Part shown: positions 1-6,589 of the stretch, one piece after another | How positions within the stretch are numbered: the stretch's first letter is position 1 | Layout of the letters: each line of letters begins with the position of its first letter | NCBI GenBank assembly: GCA_036656615.1 | Contig: JAVXHY010000001.1 | Location: forward strand, 248,001 to 312,000 | DNA from: CAUPWF01 sp036656615 | Lineage (GTDB): Bacteria; Bacillota; Clostridia; Lachnospirales; Lachnospiraceae | Direction: 5' to 3' | Length of the DNA: 64,000 nucleotides | Position numbers and translations under genes: made by a program | Notes under the pieces: generated by a model | What the model was told of the DNA's origin: nothing | The model's database searches: none | Seen by the model: only the letters and a program-made list of their open reading frames with translations

Positions 1-1
1 G

Positions 2-436
2 ATACTGCCGGATAAAAAACTTCGTGATATTTATGATGAATATACCACTGGAATTCGTATACTATCCGGAAACGCATTAGGATATATTGCCATACAAGCA
101 GCATATAATTATGGACAACCATGGTTAGATGAGCTCAAAGATGTTATCTATAGCAACTATCTCTTTGTAAAAGAGACATTCCAGCAAGCATTACCTAATA
201 TCATACTTTCCCCTTTAGAAGGAACCTACCTGTTATGGATTGATTTCCATGCTTATATTGCTCCGGAAGATATGAAGACTTTTATACAAGGTACCTGTAA
301 ATTAGCGTTGGATTATGGAGACTGGTTTGGCGGTGACCGCTTTGCTGCTTTTGCACGAATGAACTTAGCCACTTCTCGTAAAAACGTCGCCCTTGCTGTC
401 GAGATAATAATTGCTAATCTCAAGCATCAGGAATAA
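2..436 (+). CDS. MalY/PatB-type PLP aminotransferase, C-terminal part
   Basis: Partial gene; the first bases of the window are already inside it, read in the frame starting at base 2, and it ends with TAA at 434-436. About 144 residues are visible. EGTYLLWID and ARMNLATSR match the C-terminal domain of fold-type I PLP enzymes of the MalY/PatB cystathionine beta-lyase group, where the Arg of the last motif holds the substrate carboxylate. The PLP lysine would lie upstream, outside the window. Family members cleave cystathionine or act as C-S lyases or aminotransferases; the substrate here cannot be told. A palindromic repeat begins 5 bases after the stop. Confidence 0.8.
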   Translation: MLPDKKLRDIYDEYTTGIRILSGNALGYIAIQAAYNYGQPWLDELKDVIYSNYLFVKETFQQALPNIILSPLEGTYLLWIDFHAYIAPEDMKTFIQGTCKLALDYGDWFGGDRFAAFARMNLATSRKNVALAVEIIIANLKHQE

Positions 437-440
437 CCTT

Positions 441-487
441 GTAACAGTTCCGCCACGCCATTCTTTTGATTATGGCTGAACTGTTAC
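441..487. repeat. Dispersed palindromic repeat, copy A (47 bp)
   Basis: An imperfect inverted repeat with 15-base arms (GTAACAGTTCCGCCA and TGGCTGAACTGTTAC, one mismatch) and a 17-base loop. Read on the minus strand it matches copies at 37860-37921 and 55517-55577 over about 27 bases. It lies 5 bases after the aminotransferase stop and could form a hairpin there, but no T-run follows, so it is not a standard terminator. Confidence 0.85.
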
Positions 488-517
488 ATAATCCTTTCAT
501 TTAATATAATATAAACC

Positions 518-546
518 TTGACAATGCATCCCTCCCATGTTATTGT
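518..546 (+). promoter_or_regulatory. Sigma-A-type promoter of the cold-shock gene
   Basis: TTGACA at 518-523, a 17-base spacer, and TATTGT at 541-546. Transcription would start near 553, giving a leader of about 125 bases before the ATG at 678, as is usual for cold-shock mRNAs. Confidence 0.65.
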
Positions 547-576
547 TAATGAGTATTTTAAATGTTGTATTTGATT

Positions 577-635
577 CACATATTTTTGTAAGAAATCAAC
601 ATGCTTGATGCTTTACAAAAATATGTGTTTTTTTT
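577..635 (+). promoter_or_regulatory. Terminator-like hairpin in the cold-shock gene leader
   Basis: A perfect 15-base inverted repeat, CACATATTTTTGTAA at 577-591 against TTACAAAAATATGTG at 613-627, with a 21-base loop and a run of eight T right after the stem. It sits inside the predicted 5' leader, about 40 bases before the ribosome binding site, so it may be an attenuator or a temperature-sensitive RNA structure. The stem is AT-rich and would be weak at high temperature. Role is inferred. Confidence 0.6.
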
Positions 636-677
636 ATCAACTTAAAATAACAATAAATTTTAAGGAGGTATCTTTCA

Positions 678-881
678 ATGAATAAAGGTACAGTAAAATG
701 GTTTAACGCTCAAAAGGGATTTGGTTTTATCACTAACGACAATGGCGGAGAAGATGTATTCGTACATTTCTCAGGAATCGCTTCTGAAGGCTTCAAGTCT
801 CTTGAAGAAGGTCAGGCAGTGACATTTGAAACAACTGAAGGCGCTCGTGGAATTCAAGCAGTTAACGTAACAGTAGCTTAG
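678..881 (+). CDS. cspA: Cold-shock protein (CspA family)
   Basis: A 67-residue single cold-shock domain, the full family length. RNP1 (KGFGFI, residues 13-18) and RNP2 (VFVHF, residues 27-31) are intact, so it should bind single-stranded nucleic acid and act as an RNA chaperone and antiterminator. The start is set by a strong TAAGGAGGT 11 bases upstream. It is monocistronic: its own promoter at 518-546, a long leader with a terminator-like hairpin, and a strong terminator 23 bases after the stop. Most Clostridia carry several such genes, so the exact paralogue name is uncertain. Confidence 0.95.
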   Translation: MNKGTVKWFNAQKGFGFITNDNGGEDVFVHFSGIASEGFKSLEEGQAVTFETTEGARGIQAVNVTVA

Positions 882-904
882 TTTGAACCTCTACGCATCA
901 GTAG

Positions 905-942
905 AAAAAATAGAGTTCTCACAATGTGAGAGCTCTATTTTT
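905..942 (+). terminator. Rho-independent terminator after the cold-shock gene
   Basis: Stem AATAGAGTTCTCAC / GTGAGAGCTCTATT with a 3-base loop and one G-U pair, flanked by A-run and T-run. It ends cold-shock gene transcription. Confidence 0.85.
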
Positions 943-998
943 ATGCAGAACTATATTACGTATTATTTACGTATACATCATCAACAACATATTCATTC

Positions 999-1457
999 TC
1001 ATTTTCTCCTTACAACTGACGAAATCATAGTAAGAATACACCCAAGAAAAATAAATAAATCACCAATATTAAAAACAATATTATTCAATTTCTTCCATCT
1101 CGTCTTAAAACAAATATAATCCACTACATATTTACGAGTGAATCGATCATAGATATTGCTCCAAGCACCACCTACCATACATGCAATTCCTAACTTTCTA
1201 AAGCAATTTCCTGATTTTCCCAAGAGCACAAGAAAATATCCGCTCAAAAATATTCCTACAATTCCAGCAGACCCCTTTACAACTTTGGGATACTGATCCA
1301 AAAAATTCATCATCATTCCTTTATTATGAACCTTTGTAAGAATCAGCCTTTCATTACACACTTCTTTATGTTCTAATTCAGAGAAATTTCTTTCTACATA
1401 AGCCTTTGCCAATAAATCTATTAAGCAAATACCAATGGCAATTCCTAAAAATATCAT
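999..1457 (-). CDS. lspA: Lipoprotein signal peptidase (LspA, signal peptidase II)
   Basis: A 152-residue membrane protein of the length expected for signal peptidase II, which removes signal peptides from diacylglyceryl-modified prolipoproteins. The hallmarks are present in order: VHNKGMMMNFL (residues 43-53, the HNxGaaF box), GGAWSNIYDRF with Asp104, and FNIGD with Asp133; these two Asp form the catalytic dyad. Four hydrophobic segments can be traced. Flanking residues are divergent (WSNIYDR instead of GNLIDR, K/R-rich tail), so it may be a second, specialised copy. The ATG overlaps the TGA of the upstream zinc-ribbon gene in an ATGA, showing translational coupling. Several lipobox proteins in this window are potential substrates. 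Confidence 0.85.
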   Translation of the reverse strand: MIFLGIAIGICLIDLLAKAYVERNFSELEHKEVCNERLILTKVHNKGMMMNFLDQYPKVVKGSAGIVGIFLSGYFLVLLGKSGNCFRKLGIACMVGGAWSNIYDRFTRKYVVDYICFKTRWKKLNNIVFNIGDLFIFLGCILTMISSVVRRK

Positions 1458-2056
1458 TCGTCGTCTTCTTTCTTATTCATTACTGTATCCACTACATCTA
1501 CAACATCTTCAGCTTTTGTTACAATATCATGCATTTCATCTGTGAATGCTTTTTTTGCTTCCCTTATAGCTTCCTTTACATCGTTTACGGCTTCCTTTAT
1601 GTCATTTTCCGCTTCCGATCCTTTATCACATGTTTCTTTTGGGTCTTCTTCTTTTGGGGCCTCTTCTTTTGGAGCCTCTTCTTTTGGGTCTTCTTCATAA
1701 AGCTTGGAACCACATTTTGGACAATACATCATACTTTTTTCAATATGAGACTGACATACCGGACACATACCCAATCCACGCATCTGAGCAATTTGATCTT
1801 CATAATTATCCATAGCCATATCTCTGTTGAAAATTTCTTCACACAGCGCCTTACTTTCAGCATCAATAATTTCTCCATTATTATATCTTTCAAACACCAT
1901 TTTCCCTAAATCAAAAATATCTCTGTCGTTGTTTCGCTCCATTGTCCGAATTTGACTTTTAAGTTTTTGTATTTCTACTACCTCTTCTGTTTTTTTACTT
2001 ACGGATTCTGCCGTTTCTGATAATTTTTTCCCCAAATCTTCAAAAAAATCTCTCAT
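1454..2056 (-). CDS. Zinc-ribbon protein with coiled coil and acidic tail
   Basis: A 200-residue soluble, highly charged protein with no signal peptide. Residues 1-60 are heptad-like and probably coiled coil; a zinc ribbon follows (CPVC at about 97-100 and CPKC at about 112-115); then comes a short tandem PKEEA/PKEED repeat (about 123-141), then a helical Lys/Glu/Val-rich tail. This layout resembles the many clostridial zinc-ribbon membrane-stress or phage-shock-like proteins, but I recognise no named family. SD AAGGAG precedes the ATG, and the stop overlaps lspA by 4 bases, so the pair is one transcription unit. Function unknown; a scaffold or sensor tied to the envelope is only a guess. Confidence 0.75.
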   Translation of the reverse strand: MRDFFEDLGKKLSETAESVSKKTEEVVEIQKLKSQIRTMERNNDRDIFDLGKMVFERYNNGEIIDAESKALCEEIFNRDMAMDNYEDQIAQMRGLGMCPVCQSHIEKSMMYCPKCGSKLYEEDPKEEAPKEEAPKEEDPKETCDKGSEAENDIKEAVNDVKEAIREAKKAFTDEMHDIVTKAEDVVDVVDTVMNKKEDDE

Positions 2057-2076
2057 ATAGTATTCTCCTTTTTCAT

Positions 2077-3783
2077 TTAATATGTTCTCAGTACCTCAAA
2101 CGTATGGTACAGGTTCATTGAACCATATCCCCATTCTCTATTGGGGTATGGTTCATTTGGTTTACGTATAGCTCCAAGAATTAATAAATTTTTAATCTGA
2201 ACCGAATCAACACCTGAATTCCCCAGTTGATATACAACCCATTCCAACATAAGTGCGCATGCGCCTCCGGCAATCCCAACCGCAACACTAGATCCTGTTC
2301 GTTCTGTAAATCGTCCACCTGGCACAGCACCCGTAACCGAAACTCCAGGTGCTGCAAAATCAGGCTTTACGCCTCTATTTCTAGTATATCCTCTTCCCGA
2401 ATTAATATCAATACTATTCTCATTCCCATTTTCACAGGCAACTGTAATGGGTGATATACTAGAACTTGGCTCTGTAATTGTATAGTAGGGATTTGATTCT
2501 ATGAAATATATTTCCCCTTTTTGGAATTCCTTCATTGGTAGCCATGCATGAAAGATTCCATCTGACAGCTGAACTGGCTCCATAACAATTTTCCAAATTC
2601 CAGCTGTAGGACGTGCAAATCTAAAATAAATTAATTGAGAATTTGTTTTTTGAACCAAAAGTCGATAATCTACATATACCTGTGTTTGTTCAAATACAAA
2701 GCTGTAAACAGCACTACTATTTTGTTTAATCGGAATACGAGGAATTTTCTCTCCTGATGGCGATACAATGGATACTGCAAAAAGATTAGGAATATCTGCC
2801 CAAATTTCTAATGTAAACCCTTGCTCCTGACTGCCAACTCGTATTTCCATTTCCTTTCTTTCTTTCGTAGAACTTATTTCATTTGAATAATGATGCCTTT
2901 GATTTGCTTCGTTCCCACCTCCAATTACTACAACCCGATTGCGGGCATTTGCCATTCGATCCAATACAATTCCAAGAGGTGAACTTGCAGTATGCCCTCC
3001 TAAATTAGTGCCCAAAGCAATACAAATCACCAATGGCATATTCTTAGCTTGTGCTAAAGTATCTAAATAATGAATGCCCATGATAATATCATTTTCCTGA
3101 TAGGCAATGGCGCTCTCTTTAATAAAATAAAAATCCTTTAAGTATTGCTTTGCCTGTTTAAGCTTTACAACTCCAATGGTACTTTCCGGTGCTGCTCCTA
3201 AGAAACGCGCATCCACATTTGCACTTCCAGCTGCCACACTAGCCAAAAAGGTTCCATGACCATTTTCATCCATGGTCGGAACCTCTTCCTTGCTTATATC
3301 ACTTTGAAGAGCTTCATTTATCTTCTCGGTACTGTATTCACTTCCATAAAACAATCCTTGTGGCGGTACGCCTTTTTGTATCGTTTGATCCCAAATACCC
3401 GCAATTCTCGTGGAGCCATCTAAATGACGAAACACTTGATTTTGATAATCAATTCCCGTGTCAATGAATCCAATCATTACGTTTTCTCCCTTTAACTGTA
3501 AAGTAGGGTAGTTCTGTATTTGTGTAATTCCAGCTTGATTTAAGGCTTCCATATCTAACAGACCGTAACATTTCGGAATGGAATTGTATGGATAGTTTTC
3601 CAATCGCAAGGGCATGGCATCTGCTCTGCTAAGATAGATCGTTTCATAGCCAAAACCTCCACGTTGAACACATTGCTGCAATATAGGAACTTCATTTGTA
3701 AAGTCTGGATTTTGATAATTAATAATAAAATCCATATAATCCTCTGATAAAATACGCTCTTTGCAAACTGTCTGATTTGGCAT
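2077..3783 (-). CDS. Subtilisin-like serine protease (S8 family, Csp-like)
   Basis: A 568-residue peptidase S8 protein. The triad is visible: Asp108 in GFIDTGID, His176 in NGHGTFLAS, Ser499 in TGSSVAVG, with the oxyanion Asn291 in GGGNE. A long insert (about 300-455) separates the oxyanion and Ser regions, as in clostridial Csp-type proteases that act in spore germination and in related Lachnospiraceae proteins. There is no signal peptide. A leading 100-residue segment could be a prodomain. All catalytic residues are kept, so it should be active, unlike CspC-type pseudoproteases. SD GAAGGAAA lies 11 bases before the ATG. Its position 20 bases before the zinc-ribbon gene suggests possible cotranscription. 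The germination role is not shown here. Confidence 0.88.
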   Translation of the reverse strand: MPNQTVCKERILSEDYMDFIINYQNPDFTNEVPILQQCVQRGGFGYETIYLSRADAMPLRLENYPYNSIPKCYGLLDMEALNQAGITQIQNYPTLQLKGENVMIGFIDTGIDYQNQVFRHLDGSTRIAGIWDQTIQKGVPPQGLFYGSEYSTEKINEALQSDISKEEVPTMDENGHGTFLASVAAGSANVDARFLGAAPESTIGVVKLKQAKQYLKDFYFIKESAIAYQENDIIMGIHYLDTLAQAKNMPLVICIALGTNLGGHTASSPLGIVLDRMANARNRVVVIGGGNEANQRHHYSNEISSTKERKEMEIRVGSQEQGFTLEIWADIPNLFAVSIVSPSGEKIPRIPIKQNSSAVYSFVFEQTQVYVDYRLLVQKTNSQLIYFRFARPTAGIWKIVMEPVQLSDGIFHAWLPMKEFQKGEIYFIESNPYYTITEPSSSISPITVACENGNENSIDINSGRGYTRNRGVKPDFAAPGVSVTGAVPGGRFTERTGSSVAVGIAGGACALMLEWVVYQLGNSGVDSVQIKNLLILGAIRKPNEPYPNREWGYGSMNLYHTFEVLRTY

Positions 3784-3855
3784 GTCTATAATAATTTCCT
3801 TCTATTTGCTTTCGTACTATTATATGGATGTTTTTTTATGTGATACCTTTTTCTT

Positions 3856-5277
3856 TTAGCCGATTAATTCCTGACCCCTCAATGTAATAACCGGACCTCC
3901 AGTTCCTTCTATATACGCTCTGGTAATCATCACCTGTCCAATATTATCATCCTTTGGTATTTCATACATAATATCTAACATAAATTCTTCAATAATAGAT
4001 CGCAGAGCTCTTGCACCTGTTTCTTTTTTCATTGCTTTTTCTGCAATAGCAAAAAGAGCATCTTCATCAAAATCTAACTTTACTTCATCTAACGCTAAAA
4101 GCTTTTGATACTGTTTTAGAATTGCATTTTTGGGTTCTTTCAAAATCTTCACCAACATTTCTGCATCTAAGCCTTGCAACGTATATATAACAGGAAGACG
4201 TCCTATAAATTCAGGGATCATTCCGAAATTACGCAAGTCCTCTACTGTTACCTTATCTAAAATATTGATATCTTTATCATATTTATCTTTTAAGTCTGCT
4301 CCAAATCCCATAGAAGAGGTTTTATTCAAACGCTCTTTGATGATAACATCTAGATCCGGGAATGCTCCCCCACAGATAAATAGAATATTTTTGGTATTCA
4401 CTGTAGTAAGCGGCACCATCGCATTTTTACTATTTGCGCCAACTGGTACTTCAACTTCACTTCCTTCTAAAAGCTTTAATAACCCTTGTTGTACTGACTC
4501 ACCGCTGACATCACGCTGACTGCTGCTTTTCTTTTTTGCAATTTTATCTATCTCATCAATGAAAATAATGCCTCGCTCTGCTTTCTCTACATCATTATCT
4601 GCTGCTGCTAACAGTTTCGAAACAACACTTTCAATATCATCCCCAATATAACCGGCTTCTGTCAGAGATGTTGCATCTGTAATAGCAAGAGGCATATCTA
4701 ATAGTTTTGCAAGAGTCTTGACTAGATAGGTCTTTCCACATCCGGTAGGTCCGATCATCAGCATGTTGGATTTCTCAATTTCAATATCATCCACAGTATC
4801 TGTTACTACTCTTTTATAATGATTATAAACGGCAACCGACATAGCTTTCTTTGCATGTTCTTGTCCTACTATAAATTCATCTAAATCAGCCTTAATCTTA
4901 TGTGGCGCCGGAATATCCTGAACACTTAATTCCGGTTCTTTTTTTGATTCTTCTTTCTTTTTCTTTATTTTTTGCTTTTTGGGAATACTTTTCTCCCCTT
5001 CTGCAAGATTCAGAATTTGAATTCCCGGAATATTCATTAATTGACTCATATCAATTTGTCCACTGCTCATAGCATCAAAGCTTTTTTGCATACAACTGGA
5101 ACACACACTAATATGATTTGGTAAATCTACCATTTTACCGGCAGTACTTTCCGGTCTGTGACATACAAAGCATACTTTTTCATATTCATCTTCGTCATCT
5201 TCTTGTTCATCTGATGTAGATTCTACTACTCCTTTTTCTATATCGTCTTCTATTATTTCTGTATCTTTTTCTGACAT
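3856..5277 (-). CDS. clpX: ClpX-type AAA+ unfoldase with zinc-binding domain
   Basis: A 473-residue ATPase of the ClpX family, which unfolds substrates for ClpP. An acidic N-terminal extension (1-33) precedes a C4 zinc domain (Cys36, 39, 59, 62). A Lys-rich linker (about 95-118) follows, then the AAA+ core with Walker A GPTGCGKT (176-183), pore loop GYIG (209-212), Walker B IIFIDEID (237-244), the RDVSGES sensor-1 region, and an MGFG tripeptide loop (323-326) in the place of the ClpP-docking IGF. The linker and acidic leader make it longer than housekeeping ClpX (about 420). It stands alone, without clpP, tig or lon nearby, so it may be a paralogue. SD AAGAAGGGA precedes the ATG. Confidence 0.88.
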   Translation of the reverse strand: MSEKDTEIIEDDIEKGVVESTSDEQEDDEDEYEKVCFVCHRPESTAGKMVDLPNHISVCSSCMQKSFDAMSSGQIDMSQLMNIPGIQILNLAEGEKSIPKKQKIKKKKEESKKEPELSVQDIPAPHKIKADLDEFIVGQEHAKKAMSVAVYNHYKRVVTDTVDDIEIEKSNMLMIGPTGCGKTYLVKTLAKLLDMPLAITDATSLTEAGYIGDDIESVVSKLLAAADNDVEKAERGIIFIDEIDKIAKKKSSSQRDVSGESVQQGLLKLLEGSEVEVPVGANSKNAMVPLTTVNTKNILFICGGAFPDLDVIIKERLNKTSSMGFGADLKDKYDKDINILDKVTVEDLRNFGMIPEFIGRLPVIYTLQGLDAEMLVKILKEPKNAILKQYQKLLALDEVKLDFDEDALFAIAEKAMKKETGARALRSIIEEFMLDIMYEIPKDDNIGQVMITRAYIEGTGGPVITLRGQELIG

Positions 5278-5395
5278 GGTTATCCCTTCTTTCTTACACT
5301 ATGGATTCATTATAACTTAGTTGAACTCCTCACACAAGTAAAGATTCCATAAAGAAATTTCAGCATTTGGATTCCTTTTCTTTATATGAAAATGC

Positions 5396-5438
5396 AAAAG
5401 GAAGTCCATGCGACTTTATTTGCCATAGACTTCTTTTT
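5396..5438 (-). terminator. Terminator after trxA
   Basis: Imperfect stem AAAAGGAAGTCCATG / CATAGACTTCTTTTT with a 13-base loop; read on the minus strand the hairpin is followed by TTTTGC. It lies 60 bases past the trxA stop. Confidence 0.6.
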
Positions 5439-5498
5439 GTTTTGTTTTGATTTATTTAGCTATTGCAATATCTGTTTTCAGAATCATTCTCACCTTGT

Positions 5499-5816
5499 TT
5501 ATTCTGACAGAATCCATTGTTTTATATCTTCTTTGGATTGAAGTCCTACCTTTCTGCCAGCTTCTTTTCCTTCTTTAAATAATACCACAGTAGGTACACT
5601 CATAACTTTGTATTTCTGTGCCAATGCCATTTCCTCATCAATGTCAAGCTTCCCAAGTTTAACTTTCCCTTCACATTCTCCTGCTAATTCTTCTATAATA
5701 GGTGCAAGCATTTGACAAGGTCCACACCAACTTGCATTGAAATCTACCAAAACTGGTACGTTTGCTTCCACAACCTCTTGCTCAAAATTATTGTTTGTTA
5801 TTTTCATTACTGACAT
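5499..5816 (-). CDS. trxA: Thioredoxin
   Basis: A 105-residue classical thioredoxin with the active site WCGPC and the conserved cis-Pro stretch SVPTVVLFKEG. It reduces protein disulfides in the cytosol. The start was placed at the internal ATG (5814-5816) rather than 69 bases upstream: AGGAGG lies at 5825-5830, 8 bases before it, and the protein then begins MSVMKITNNNF at the usual family position. A Crp/Fnr regulator lies upstream on the same strand. No reductase gene is nearby. Confidence 0.93.
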   Translation of the reverse strand: MSVMKITNNNFEQEVVEANVPVLVDFNASWCGPCQMLAPIIEELAGECEGKVKLGKLDIDEEMALAQKYKVMSVPTVVLFKEGKEAGRKVGLQSKEDIKQWILSE

Positions 5817-5907
5817 CTCTATATCCTCCTCTATCTTGTATTTTTTATTACTGTATGCATAGAATATAGCAAAGTTTCTTTCCATTCAGTGACCTTATCA
5901 CATTTAA

Positions 5908-6588
5908 TTAATGTATGTGTTGATTCACTATTTTTTCCAATGCTTTCACATCCACAATTTCAATTTTTCCTCTTGCAAGATTCACTAGTTCTTCTGTATG
6001 GAAATACTTCAGCATTCGGGTGACTACTTCTCTCGCCGAACCCAAATTCTGTGCAATTTCTTCGTGAGTCATATATAGAATTGAGCTTTCATTGATTGCC
6101 TGTTCTTCCAATAAGAATGTAGCCAGTCTGACATCAAAACTTTTATTTAACACCTGATCCATAACCCACATAACATCTGAAAATCTAGAAGCCATTAGTT
6201 CATTGGTATAATTAGCCACCGGAAGGGACGTATTCATTAACTGCTGATAGATCTTTACCGGAAGTACAAGAATTTCAGTATCTTCTCTTGCTTCTATCAC
6301 TACCTCAAAATCAATATTTCTCATAACACAAGATGCTGCAAACAAACACATATCTCGCTCTAACAAACGATATAGCGAAATCGTTTTACCTGTTTCTGAC
6401 ATGGTATAGGCTCTTAAGCTTCCTGTAATCACAAAAATCAATCCTAGGCAGTCTGTTTCCCCACTATGCACCAATGTTCCTTTACTAACTTTCCTGCTTC
6501 GTATCTGTGTTTCTATTAGTTGCTGTTCACTGGATGATATTTGATTCCAAAAAGGAATATAATCTTTTAGCAGCCCTTGTTCAACCAT
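5908..6588 (-). CDS. Crp/Fnr-family transcriptional regulator
   Basis: A 226-residue regulator: an N-terminal cyclic-nucleotide-binding-type beta roll (about 15-125), a dimer helix, and a C-terminal winged helix-turn-helix with MTHEEIAQNLGSAREVVTR as recognition region (about 170-190). It lacks the N-terminal Cys cluster of oxygen-sensing FNR, so the ligand is unknown. It starts one base after the ligA stop and its SD GAGGCG lies inside ligA, so it is cotranscribed with ligA and rluF. Clostridial members of this type often control redox or stress genes; trxA just downstream is a plausible target, by inference. Confidence 0.87.
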   Translation of the reverse strand: MVEQGLLKDYIPFWNQISSSEQQLIETQIRSRKVSKGTLVHSGETDCLGLIFVITGSLRAYTMSETGKTISLYRLLERDMCLFAASCVMRNIDFEVVIEAREDTEILVLPVKIYQQLMNTSLPVANYTNELMASRFSDVMWVMDQVLNKSFDVRLATFLLEEQAINESSILYMTHEEIAQNLGSAREVVTRMLKYFHTEELVNLARGKIEIVDVKALEKIVNQHIH

Positions 6589-6589
6589 A

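Noticed and set aside
883..1119. Short plus-strand open frame right after the cold-shock gene
   Set aside because: It spans the terminator and then runs antisense to lspA; no ribosome binding site.
1406..1909. 167-codon plus-strand frame rich in Phe, Trp and Leu
   Set aside because: It is the antisense of the acidic zinc-ribbon gene; the KEEAP repeat read backwards gives the Phe/Leu pattern.
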